Shown here: positions 27,943 to 36,117 of the stretch, one piece after another
Layout: every line of letters starts with the position of its first letter
How positions within the stretch are numbered: the first letter of the stretch is position 1
Source of the DNA: Trueperaceae bacterium
GTDB lineage: Bacteria; Deinococcota; Deinococci; Deinococcales; Trueperaceae
Assembly: GCA_002707365.1 (NCBI GenBank)
Contig: PAMQ01000018.1
Location: forward strand, 37,543-101,542
Direction of reading: 5' to 3'
DNA: 64,000 nucleotides
The notes under the pieces: model-generated
Told to the model about the DNA's origin: nothing
The model's input: the letters and a program-made list of their open reading frames with translations, nothing else
Databases searched by the model: none
Translations under genes and position numbers: made by a program

Positions 27943-29550
27943 TTAAGCCCGACCCTGTTCCTTTCGGAGTTCCAAGATTTCGTCCCACGGTTTTACTCCA
28001 CACCGGTCAGCCCAGTGTTGATACAGGCCTGATAATTCCTTAACCACTTCAGGATGTTCTGAAGAAAGATCTTTCAATTCCGTGCGGTCACGCTCGATAT
28101 CGTAGAGCTCCCAACCACCCGGGTATTTTGTGACTAGCTTCCATCGTCCCTTTCGGACTGCCCTGTTACCCTCGTGCTCCCAAGTTAGAACTTCACGTTC
28201 AAATTCGCCACCCGTAAAGACCGATGCCAGGCTGTAACCCTCGTGCGGCTGTATAACTTGGCCCCGAAACGTTTCCGGGTAATTGACCTTTGCGATATCC
28301 AAACAGGTGGCCATAATGTCGGGAAGTTGAGCTGGTTCGTGGCGCAAACTACCAGAATCACTAATGCCTTGAGGCCAATGAGCGATAAATGGCGTAGCGA
28401 TTCCTCCCTCGTGGACCCAGTGTTTATACTCCCGGAAAGGGGTGTTGCTAACGTTGGCCCATGGCACCCCATAAGTTTGATACGTAAGTTCACTTCCCGG
28501 CATTACCTTTCGGTCATTACCCATCTGTACAACTCTTCCATCCGGGGTTACAGCTTCTGTAGTTCTCATAGTTGGTAACTCTTCAGCGCAACCACCGTTG
28601 TCGGCAAGGAACATAATTAGGGTGTTCTCCAACTGTCCAGTTACCTCTAGCCCCTCGATAATTCTGCCGATACCGCGGTCCATGCATTCGATCTGAGCCG
28701 CATAGACCTCCATTCTTCTGACCTGCCAGGCTTTATCCTCAGCATCTCCCCAAGAAGTCTGACTTTGATCGCGCGGAGAGAGTTGCCAATCGGATTGAAT
28801 AATTCCTTCGCTAACAAGTCGTTCCATGCGCTCTTCCCGGAGCTTGTCCCAACCCCGATCAAAGCGACCTCGGTAGTTTTCAATGTCTTCTGGATGAGCA
28901 TGCAAAGGCCAGTGGGGCGCCGTATAAGCAACGTACTGAAAGAACGGTTTTCCGGAGTAATCTAAGGCGTGTTGCTCTACTTGGATAACAGCTTCCTCAC
29001 TGATGGCATCAGTGAGGAAGTACTCGCCAGGTGGCGTATCGATACGTTTATTGTTTCGCGTTAGCGTTTTGGGGTGGAAATAACTTGAAGCTCCCGTAAG
29101 AATACCGTAGTAAGAGTCGAAGCCTCGCTGACAAGGCCAGTTGTGATTGGGTCCGTCTGGAGAAATGTGACGGGTCACGTGCCACTTTCCTGACATGTAT
29201 GTCCGGTACCCCCCGGCACCCAAGGCCTCAGCGATCGTTACTGTGTTTGGATTTAAGTCTCCTAAATAACCATCTATGCCATCGTCATCAGTCATGTGTC
29301 CAACATCAGCCTGATGAGGATGGAGTCCCGTCAGGAGAGACGCCCGTGAGGGACAACATCGGGCCGTGTTATAGAACTGGCTAAAGCGTAGTCCGCCAGA
29401 AGCCAAACGGTCTAAGTTTGGGGTGTTGATCTCGCCTCCGTAACAACCAAGGTCGGAGAAGCCCATGTCGTCATTCAGGATCACGATGATGTTGGGCCGA
29501 GAGCCATCCCCTAATGATGGTGAAGTATCTTTATCAGAGTAAGGTCCCAT
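27943..29550 (-). CDS. Arylsulfatase-like sulfatase, no signal peptide
   Basis: 535 aa type I sulfatase of the AtsA-like group. NDDMGFSDLGCYGGE holds the metal aspartates. The formylglycine motif is C65-C66-P-S-R, with C65 the residue expected to be converted. GKWH, the AYTAPHWPLHA strand, and LADNGG give the remaining active site. The ending (RKGRWKLVTKYPGGWELYD) is typical. No signal peptide is visible, so it is likely cytoplasmic, unlike most secreted arylsulfatases. First of the two-gene sulfatase operon. Confidence 0.95.
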   Translation of the reverse strand: MGPYSDKDTSPSLGDGSRPNIIVILNDDMGFSDLGCYGGEINTPNLDRLASGGLRFSQFYNTARCCPSRASLLTGLHPHQADVGHMTDDDGIDGYLGDLNPNTVTIAEALGAGGYRTYMSGKWHVTRHISPDGPNHNWPCQRGFDSYYGILTGASSYFHPKTLTRNNKRIDTPPGEYFLTDAISEEAVIQVEQHALDYSGKPFFQYVAYTAPHWPLHAHPEDIENYRGRFDRGWDKLREERMERLVSEGIIQSDWQLSPRDQSQTSWGDAEDKAWQVRRMEVYAAQIECMDRGIGRIIEGLEVTGQLENTLIMFLADNGGCAEELPTMRTTEAVTPDGRVVQMGNDRKVMPGSELTYQTYGVPWANVSNTPFREYKHWVHEGGIATPFIAHWPQGISDSGSLRHEPAQLPDIMATCLDIAKVNYPETFRGQVIQPHEGYSLASVFTGGEFEREVLTWEHEGNRAVRKGRWKLVTKYPGGWELYDIERDRTELKDLSSEHPEVVKELSGLYQHWADRCGVKPWDEILELRKEQGRA

Positions 29551-29917
29551 TCGCTAATAGTCGCACACTTCTCGCATCTTCGTAGCCAAATCATTGGAAG
29601 ACTAACTCAGACTTTATATTCCTACGAGTCTGAAAAGTTCGACCTGTCGTGTTTTTTTCTAAATTATTTCGAAGTAAGCCACTCGGGGTTGAGTGGGCAC
29701 CTGGGGGGGAAATAACCTTCTCCTTTCAGGCGGCTTACTGAAACCTAATTACCAAGCGACAACTATTGTTTAGTAGAGTCAGGGTAGCTCATTAGTTTGG
29801 GCTGCAGCACCATACGGGGGGTCGTCATGGCTGCACTTACTGAGCAAGTAACAACCGAACAGGCCGAATTGTCCACATGAACGGATATGTGTGTGACTTG
29901 CGACGGAGGGCTGGTCT
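29551..29917. other. Divergent gene-free gap with structured elements
   Basis: 367 bases between the sulfatase pair (minus) and the isochorismatase operon (plus). It holds a CAGACT/AGTCTG stem (29608-29632), a seven-T run at 29652-29658, the three-way-junction-like element at 29673-29739 and a possible 17-codon leader frame (29827-29880, ATG with a GGGGGG site five bases upstream). No convincing -35/-10 pair was found. Confidence 0.4.
29673..29739 (+). ncRNA. Candidate structured RNA, three-way-junction-like inverted repeats
   Basis: Outer arms AGTAAGCC (29673-29680) and GGCTTACT (29732-29739) pair perfectly. Inside are a CACTC/GAGTG stem (29680-29684 with 29691-29695, loop GGGGTT) and a third stem from CCTG/CAGG (29700-29703 with 29727-29730), extendable by G-U pairs between the G run and TTCTCC. 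It lies in the 5' region of the isochorismatase operon, where a riboswitch could sit, but it matches no class I know. Strand is assumed from that gene. Confidence 0.35.
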
Positions 29918-30673
29918 ATGCGACGAAGGGTGTTAGTTAAGGATAAGGATGGACGTAGGATTTGGCAGGCCGAAACTCAAGATGCGAAACTTGTGCCCAG
30001 CAAGACGGCTCTCCTCTTATGTGATGTTTGGGACAGTCACTGGAGTCAGGGTGCGCGCGAAAGGCTTGACGACCTAATTCCTTTAATGGACGAGGTGGTA
30101 CAGGTAGCCAGAGAAGCTGGTGTCCAGATCATCCATGCTCCATCCGATACCATGTCGTTTTATGCGGGTATGCCTGCCCGCCAGCGGGTACTTGATACAC
30201 CGACAATCGAAGTGCCACCTGATATAGAGCGCGCTGACCCTCCTCTTCCCATAGACGATTCTGATCATGGTTCTGATACAGATGATCCTGAGAGAAAGAG
30301 GAGCGCAGATGGTCGTCTGGTAAGTCCCTGGAATCGCCAGCACGCAGGCATAAAGATAGATCAAGAACGCGACGGTATATCTGACGACGGCCGCGAAATC
30401 TTTTCCTTTCTACGTCCTCGTAGTATCGAGCGTGTGATTGTGATGGGTGTTCACACTAATATGTGTGTCCTTAACCGCTCCTTTGCCATCAAACAGCTAG
30501 TGCGCTGGGGATTCGAGGTGGCACTTATACGCGACCTAACAGATTCCCTGTACAATCCCTCCATGCCTCCCTACGTCAGTCATGAAGAAGGCACTAGGTT
30601 GGTAGTGGAATATATCGAGGCATTTTGGTGCCCTTCTATTTCCAGTGCCGAAGTGCTTAAGTTAGGTGGTTGA
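29918..30673 (+). CDS. Isochorismatase-like cysteine hydrolase
   Basis: 251 aa member of the isochorismatase-like hydrolase family, which cleaves amides such as ureas, N-carbamoyl compounds or nicotinamide. Asp36 (LLCDVWDSHW) and Cys183 (GVHTNMCVLNR) are the expected catalytic Asp and nucleophile. Lys146 (AGIKI) is the best candidate for the third residue. A 40-residue acidic insertion (about 105-135) widens the pocket region. The start has GGAGGG eight bases upstream. First gene of a run with a hydroxyacid dehydrogenase and a TIM-barrel protein. Confidence 0.88.
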   Translation: MRRRVLVKDKDGRRIWQAETQDAKLVPSKTALLLCDVWDSHWSQGARERLDDLIPLMDEVVQVAREAGVQIIHAPSDTMSFYAGMPARQRVLDTPTIEVPPDIERADPPLPIDDSDHGSDTDDPERKRSADGRLVSPWNRQHAGIKIDQERDGISDDGREIFSFLRPRSIERVIVMGVHTNMCVLNRSFAIKQLVRWGFEVALIRDLTDSLYNPSMPPYVSHEEGTRLVVEYIEAFWCPSISSAEVLKLGG

Positions 30674-30675
30674 TA

Positions 30676-31689
30676 ATGAGCCAGTCGCAGTCAAGAATCT
30701 TGGTTCTACCGCGCCCTAAGCTTTACCAGGAGCTATTCGGGCCTGACGATGATCGCCTTCTTCGTTCCCTTGGCGAGGTAGTTCTCCACGAGTCTGAGTC
30801 TGGTCCATCCGCCGAAGAATTAGCTGCCAATATTGGTGGTTTTGACATCGTGGTGACAGGTTGGGGCAGTCCGATATTCACAGACGAAGTTGTGAAAGCT
30901 GCAACCGATCTGAAGTTACTCACCCATACTGCTGGGTCCATCAAATACATGTTTCCGCCAGTTTTGTTCGAGCGTGGCATTAAGATTACTCACGCCGCCC
31001 CAGCGATTGCAGGTGCCGTAGCCGAATGGGCATTATTACTTATTCTCACAATGCTCCAACGACCTCATCTTCACGATCGCAACATTCGGGACGGGGTCTG
31101 GGATAAAGGTGCTCCACCTGTAAGGCGAGAATTGGTGGGCCAACGCGTTGGCTTGGTGGCCGCCAGTTACACAGGGCGTTCCTTAGCGAAGTTGCTTCGC
31201 GGTATCGGTACCGAGGTTTGGATTGCTGACCCGTACCTTGAAAACACTGAGGCTTTAGATCTCGGTGTGCAGAAAGTCGGATTAGATCAATTGTTTTCTG
31301 AGTGTCGAATAGTATCTCTACATGCGCCGATAACACCTGAAACCCACAAGATGATTGGGAAGCGAGAACTCGCGCTACTGGAGGATGGCGCGCTGTTCGT
31401 AAACACAGCTCGATCCTGGCTTGTAGATGAACTAGCATTAATTGCTGAACTCCAATCAGGGCGCATCAATGCTGCTCTCGACGTATTCGACAACGAGCCC
31501 TTGCCTGGAGATAATCCCTTTCGAGATCTTTCTAAAGAAAATGTTCTTTTGACACCTCATATGGCGGCCCATACAGTTGAGGCGCGGCGTCGCCAGGGCG
31601 CCCACATGATTGCTGAGATTCAACGATATTTGGCAGGAGAATCCCTTCTATACGAGGTGAAACAAGAAAACCTAGTAACCATGGCGTAA
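30676..31689 (+). CDS. D-isomer-type 2-hydroxyacid dehydrogenase with altered dinucleotide motif
   Basis: 337 aa. The catalytic Arg (NTARSWLVDE), Glu (FDNEPLP) and His (LLTPHMAAHT) of the family are present. The cofactor turn, usually GxGxxG, reads GLVAASYTGR, so the central glycines are replaced while the last one remains. This family branch may bind NAD differently. I chose the ATG at 30676, two bases after the isochorismatase stop with AGGTGG six bases upstream, instead of an overlapping TTG at 30670. Confidence 0.88.
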   Translation: MSQSQSRILVLPRPKLYQELFGPDDDRLLRSLGEVVLHESESGPSAEELAANIGGFDIVVTGWGSPIFTDEVVKAATDLKLLTHTAGSIKYMFPPVLFERGIKITHAAPAIAGAVAEWALLLILTMLQRPHLHDRNIRDGVWDKGAPPVRRELVGQRVGLVAASYTGRSLAKLLRGIGTEVWIADPYLENTEALDLGVQKVGLDQLFSECRIVSLHAPITPETHKMIGKRELALLEDGALFVNTARSWLVDELALIAELQSGRINAALDVFDNEPLPGDNPFRDLSKENVLLTPHMAAHTVEARRRQGAHMIAEIQRYLAGESLLYEVKQENLVTMA

Positions 31690-31712
31690 TCTTTAAGGGG
31701 GAGCGTGAAACA

Positions 31713-32576
31713 GTGAAGTTGATGATGTTTTCAAAGCACTTGGGATCACTCTCGGTCGCCGATGCTGGATTAGAAATTAAGAATTTAGGATTCGAAGGTG
31801 TTGACCTCACCGTCCGACCGGGTGGTCATGTCAACCCAGAAAAAGTAATCTCAGAGCTTCCACTAGCGGTCGACTCACTAAAAGAACTGGGTCTAGAGGT
31901 ACCCTTAATTACGACCAACGTGACCGCAGCTGATGAACAGTACGCAACTGACGTGTTTGATACGGCGGCCACTCTAGGTATAAACGAGTTAAAACTAGGA
32001 TATTGGCCATACCCTGGATTTGGTACTATTCATGCAACACTCAAGGAAGTTTCGAAGAAGCTGGATGGTATCGAGGCTCTGGCAACTACTACGGGGGTCC
32101 GGGCTAACGTTCACATCCACTCTAACACCGTTATCTCGGCACTTGCCCCTTTCGTTTGGGAATTAATTAGGGACCGAGATCCTGCGGCCGTGGGTGCTTA
32201 CGTGGATCCAGGCCACATGGCCGTAGAGGGTGGCGTCGAAGGTTGGCGCATGGGTCTTGACCTACTATCCCATCGCACGACAATGGTCGCCGTAAAGGAC
32301 ATGGCTTGGGAACAGATAGAGGATCAGACGTTAGGCAAGTCTCGTTGGGTTACCAAATTAGTTCCTTTAAACCGGGGGGTAGTGCCCTGGCCAGAGGTGT
32401 TTAGTTGTTTGAATCAGGCAGGCTTTAATGGCTGGTTTTCAGTTCACAGTGAATATCAGGGCGGTCACTCTTGGCGCGACTTGACCCTTACAGATCTACT
32501 TGCGCAGACGCATCAGGACTTAGAATACTTGCGGTGGGCTTCAGAGGCTGGGGTCGAAAAATTAACTCAGCAATGA
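31713..32576 (+). CDS. Xylose isomerase-like TIM-barrel protein
   Basis: 287 aa sugar phosphate isomerase/epimerase family (AP endonuclease 2 fold). The barrel metal ligands fit the family order: Glu in a strand after LGFEGVDL, His in NVHIHSN, Asp/His in YVDPGHM, His or Lys in VAVKDMAW, and Glu in SVHSEYQGG near the C-terminus. Such proteins isomerise or epimerise sugars and inosose-like compounds. GTG start with GGGGGAG ten bases upstream. It is 23 bases downstream of the hydroxyacid dehydrogenase, same operon. Confidence 0.85.
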   Translation: MKLMMFSKHLGSLSVADAGLEIKNLGFEGVDLTVRPGGHVNPEKVISELPLAVDSLKELGLEVPLITTNVTAADEQYATDVFDTAATLGINELKLGYWPYPGFGTIHATLKEVSKKLDGIEALATTTGVRANVHIHSNTVISALAPFVWELIRDRDPAAVGAYVDPGHMAVEGGVEGWRMGLDLLSHRTTMVAVKDMAWEQIEDQTLGKSRWVTKLVPLNRGVVPWPEVFSCLNQAGFNGWFSVHSEYQGGHSWRDLTLTDLLAQTHQDLEYLRWASEAGVEKLTQQ

Positions 32577-32740
32577 AAGGCGACGTACTGCCAAGGAGCG
32601 GTAATTCGCAAGCTAATTGGTGCCCCATTAACTAAGCGCCTAAGTGTTACCTGTTTTTGTTTTCTGTAATCTCCCGTTGGCGGACAAGATAGAGTGGGAT
32701 CGAGCGCCGAAGAAGGCTGACTACTTTATTGGAGGAATCG

Positions 32741-33985
32741 ATGATGAACCCTTCCATCGCTAGAGCTAAGAGTGGCCCCCTTAATGGGAAAAAGATTGCC
32801 CTGATAGCTGGAAGTGAGTTTAGTGATTTCCAGGCTTATTACCTACTTGAGTATCTCAGCGAATTTGGTGGCGAACCAGAATGCCTCGTGATCTCTTGGC
32901 CTGAAGCTTCATGGAAATGGTCTAGGCCACATATGAACGATGGTACCCGCGGGACCTTCGGACTTCCTTTGAATCCTGTTCCGACTATGGCCCCTGGGGA
33001 GCGCTACAACTATAAGACGTTCACTTCGAGAGATGAACTACAGCCATCCAAAGCTCGTGAGTATGATGCCGTCGTGGTATTGGGTGGGCATTCTGCTGAC
33101 GTAATACGAACTGAGACGCCGGTGACTCAATTTGTTAAGGAAGCTTTTGATAATGGTGCTGTCGTTGCAGGTCTTGAATGCGGACCTATGGTCTTGATGA
33201 GTGCCGGGATAGTGCATGGACAGAACGTTACAGGGTACAAGGTAATCAAAACGTTTCTAGGAGAACTAGGAACCTACCATGATGTCCCAGTGGTTCGTGA
33301 CGGAAATCTTATTACAGCCCGTGATAGTGATGCTACGGCTGAATTCACTAGAGAGCTATGCCGAGCATTCGATCCCCATTTTCCACTTTATAACCAGGAC
33401 GTCCTAAAAGGTAAAAGAATTGTGATTATCGCTGGTCAGGACTTTGAAGACGTCGAACTTTGTGTTCCAGCTATGGAGTTCAGCTGGCGCGGGGCAGAGG
33501 TTATTCTCGGAACCTTCCCCGCACCGGTAGTATCTCGACCCCCTATGCTAGGTCTTGATGTAGTAATGGGTAATTTCGGAATGTCCGTTCCTTTTCAAGA
33601 GTTAAAGGATGAAAGCTATGTTGTCAGGCCACTTCGAGAACTTTCCCTTACCGAGTTCGATGCCATCATGATCCCTGGCGCGTTTTGCCCCTGGCATTGC
33701 ATCGAAGACGAGTACCCTGTTGATCTCGTTAAACGGTCTTATCATGCAGGGAAGGTTGTAGCGGCAATCTGTCACGGACCGTTAGTATTTGCTGCGGCAG
33801 ATTTGGTTCGTGGTAAGAACGTTGCTGCTTACGCTGCATGTTCGGATGATCTCAAAACAATGGGTGCTAACTATGACCCTTCCTGGCCCGCAGTGATTGA
33901 CGGAAACATGGTCACAGCTCGCGTCCCTGATGATGTGCCTGAATTTGTGGATGCCATTACGGATGCTCTAACTGGCATACAATGA
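32741..33985 (+). CDS. Tandem DJ-1/PfpI domain protein
   Basis: About 414 aa made of two DJ-1/PfpI (class I amidotransferase-like) domains. Domain 1 is about residues 17-210 and domain 2 about 224-412. Domain 2 has the standard nucleophile elbow AAICHGPLVF (C344-H345). Domain 1 keeps the elbow cysteine (GLECGPMVLMSAG, C147) but has Gly where the His normally follows, so it may be structural. Members act as deglycases, glyoxalases, hydratases or proteases. A TTG at 32729 was rejected: GGAGGA at 32731-32736 sets the start at the ATG at 32741 or the adjacent ATG at 32744. It follows the TIM-barrel gene by 164 bases. Confidence 0.88.
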   Translation: MMNPSIARAKSGPLNGKKIALIAGSEFSDFQAYYLLEYLSEFGGEPECLVISWPEASWKWSRPHMNDGTRGTFGLPLNPVPTMAPGERYNYKTFTSRDELQPSKAREYDAVVVLGGHSADVIRTETPVTQFVKEAFDNGAVVAGLECGPMVLMSAGIVHGQNVTGYKVIKTFLGELGTYHDVPVVRDGNLITARDSDATAEFTRELCRAFDPHFPLYNQDVLKGKRIVIIAGQDFEDVELCVPAMEFSWRGAEVILGTFPAPVVSRPPMLGLDVVMGNFGMSVPFQELKDESYVVRPLRELSLTEFDAIMIPGAFCPWHCIEDEYPVDLVKRSYHAGKVVAAICHGPLVFAAADLVRGKNVAAYAACSDDLKTMGANYDPSWPAVIDGNMVTARVPDDVPEFVDAITDALTGIQ

Positions 33986-34022
33986 CCTCCCGAAAGACAA
34001 AAAGTTCAAAAGCTCGGGCGCT

Positions 34023-34066
34023 AATGCTTAATACCAATCGGAGATCGCGGTCCGGTATTAAGCATT
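34023..34066. terminator. Perfect 13-base inverted repeat between convergent genes
   Basis: AATGCTTAATACC (34023-34035) and GGTATTAAGCATT (34054-34066) are perfect arms around an 18-base loop. It lies between the convergent DJ-1 and MATE genes, so a bidirectional terminator is the plain reading. Neither side has a T run, so an RNA-stability stem or a protein site remains possible. Confidence 0.55.
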
Positions 34067-34165
34067 GATAATTTCCAGGTGCATTCCAACGGACCTTGTG
34101 TCGAGAGCTTACCTAGGCTAGGTTAATTCTGGTGTTTCTTTGTCTGAAAAAATCTATCGTTTACC

Positions 34166-35758
34166 TTACTTGGTTTTAAGGAGCCCTTGGTTCTCTTCTA
34201 CCCAGTAGTTATCATTTTCGAAGACAACACGTAGCAGGCCTTCGCTGTTACTGTACTGGACACCATGCTCATCAATTTCTTCTATGGTCTCTGGACCTGC
34301 CATGAGCGGAGTCCTGATATTCGATAAAAAGCGGGATTGAAGGTTTTGAGGGAGGCGACGCAAGTGTATTCTGTAAAGAGCAGTCCGATGCAGGGCTACA
34401 TCAATCCATCGATGGTTACGCCAACGAATAAACAGATAAAAGGCGCTCACACCAGTGCCCATTACCAATGCAAACCAAATACTCCAGATTCCCAGGTCAA
34501 AGGGTATGGCTAGAAGGTAGGCCAGGGGAATAGCAAGGATCCAACCGCCAATGATGGTGGCGAATAGTGACGGTTTAGTATCCCCTGCGCCACGTAGAGC
34601 TCCGTCCGCTACCATTCCAACTGCGATTAGAGGTTGACCTAAGGCATTAATCCTTAGGAATGACGATCCCGCCTCTATTACAGTTGGATGTGCACTAGGA
34701 TCGAATAGTCTTATTAGAGCGGGTGCAAGGAAAAATAGTGGCAAAGTAATTACAGACATAACCAAGACCCCTAGAGCAATAGCAGCGTTGCCTCGTCGAC
34801 GGGCGTCCTCGAGCTGCCAAGCCCCTAAAGCCTGTCCTACTAGACTAGTGGCTGCAATGTGAATAGCGAAGCCTGGCATCCAAGAGAGTGACATGACCTG
34901 CAGTCCAATTGCTAGTGCAGCCGCTCCGTAGGTACCAGCTGCGGTAGCTGTAACAATTCTCATGACCATGAGTTGATTTGATTGACGTAGTACTGACTGA
35001 ATGCCAGCTGGCAGGCCTATCGACAAGATGTCCCAGAAAGTTTGCCAGTTCGGGAGGTAAGTACCCGGCAGGAGGCGAACGACATTTCTTCCAGAGTAAA
35101 TAAGCGTCAGGCATATGGTCATCCCTATTACTCGGGAGGCTAAAGTAGAAACAGCTGCTCCCGTTACCCCCATGGCTGGGAAGGGACCTGGTCCGAAAAT
35201 AAAAAGGTAATTTAGGACAATGTTTATGACATTAACTACCCCTGTCACGTAAAGAGGGGTTAAGGTATCGCCCGCTCCCTGCATAATACTGTTAACCAAA
35301 AAGCTACCAACAAGAAAAAATGTCCCTAAGAACAATAGCTCGAGATACTCTCTTCCTATAGCCACAGCCAGAGGATCACCGCCGCCGTTGAGAAAGCTGA
35401 GTAGGGGTTCAGCAACTAAGTAACCCACGCTACTCAAGATCACTGAAACGATCACTGCTAACGACATTGATTGGCGAAACACGTCACTCAGTCGCTGTGG
35501 ATTACGAGCTCCTTTTGCCTGAGCAGCTAAAGCCATCGCGCCAGTGACTACAGCCAGAATGAATGTGTTGACCAACATCCGGATTGCCACGCTCATGCCC
35601 ACAGCAGCGATCTCAAGTGGTCCAAGTCGGCCGACCATGAATATGTCCACAACGTGCAAAAGCGTCATGAGCAGGTTGGTAAATATGATTGGAAGTGCTA
35701 GCCGCCAGACCTGGCGGAAAGTGGGAAGATAGCGGCTTACGAGATTAGTTACGGTCAT
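34166..35758 (-). CDS. MATE family efflux transporter with extra C-terminal domain
   Basis: 530 aa. Residues 1-455 form the two six-helix halves of a MATE exporter, with repeated signatures (HVVDIFMVGRLG and LRGAGDTKPSL; SIMQGAGDT in the first half). These antiporters expel cationic drugs or natural compounds using H+ or Na+. The last 70 residues, after WRNHRWIDVALH, are an arginine-rich linker and a small soluble segment (ETIEEIDEHGVQY...GLLRVVFENDNYW) not normal for the family. The tail continues in frame with similar composition, so it looks genuine and not a read-through. ATG at 35758. Confidence 0.92.
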   Translation of the reverse strand: MTVTNLVSRYLPTFRQVWRLALPIIFTNLLMTLLHVVDIFMVGRLGPLEIAAVGMSVAIRMLVNTFILAVVTGAMALAAQAKGARNPQRLSDVFRQSMSLAVIVSVILSSVGYLVAEPLLSFLNGGGDPLAVAIGREYLELLFLGTFFLVGSFLVNSIMQGAGDTLTPLYVTGVVNVINIVLNYLFIFGPGPFPAMGVTGAAVSTLASRVIGMTICLTLIYSGRNVVRLLPGTYLPNWQTFWDILSIGLPAGIQSVLRQSNQLMVMRIVTATAAGTYGAAALAIGLQVMSLSWMPGFAIHIAATSLVGQALGAWQLEDARRRGNAAIALGVLVMSVITLPLFFLAPALIRLFDPSAHPTVIEAGSSFLRINALGQPLIAVGMVADGALRGAGDTKPSLFATIIGGWILAIPLAYLLAIPFDLGIWSIWFALVMGTGVSAFYLFIRWRNHRWIDVALHRTALYRIHLRRLPQNLQSRFLSNIRTPLMAGPETIEEIDEHGVQYSNSEGLLRVVFENDNYWVEENQGLLKTK

Positions 35759-36117
35759 TAGTTAATGGAATGAAACTCTCAAGGATAATTTAGGCTCAAA
35801 GCCCATATGATTACCTTTCTCGTGCCACATAATGGACATCTTCTCTCAAGGACAGGCACCATCTCAAATCCAACTGTTAGCTCTTGGTGTTTGGGGGAGG
35901 GTTAAACAAATTTTACTACCCAACAATTTACCCAAGCCAGATTGGCGGGATTATATACACCATCGTCGACAACCATAGCATTACTGGGCTCACTGTAATA
36001 CTTCTCCTATAAGGCTTGATCCCTCTCAATCAGGTCTTTAATGGGTTCTTGTACTTGGTTTACGATGTCATAATGAATAGGGTGGTTCAATCTTAAAATT
36101 TCGGAGAGGTCGTGCTT
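35759..36117. other. Divergent gene-free gap
   Basis: 359 bases between the MATE gene and the ThDP enzyme gene. The only promoter-like element is CATAAT at 36069-36074 with a weak TTCTTG 17 bases upstream, about 44 bases before the ThDP gene. GGAGAGG at 36103-36109 is that gene's ribosome site. I see no strong repeat or open frame here. Confidence 0.4.
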
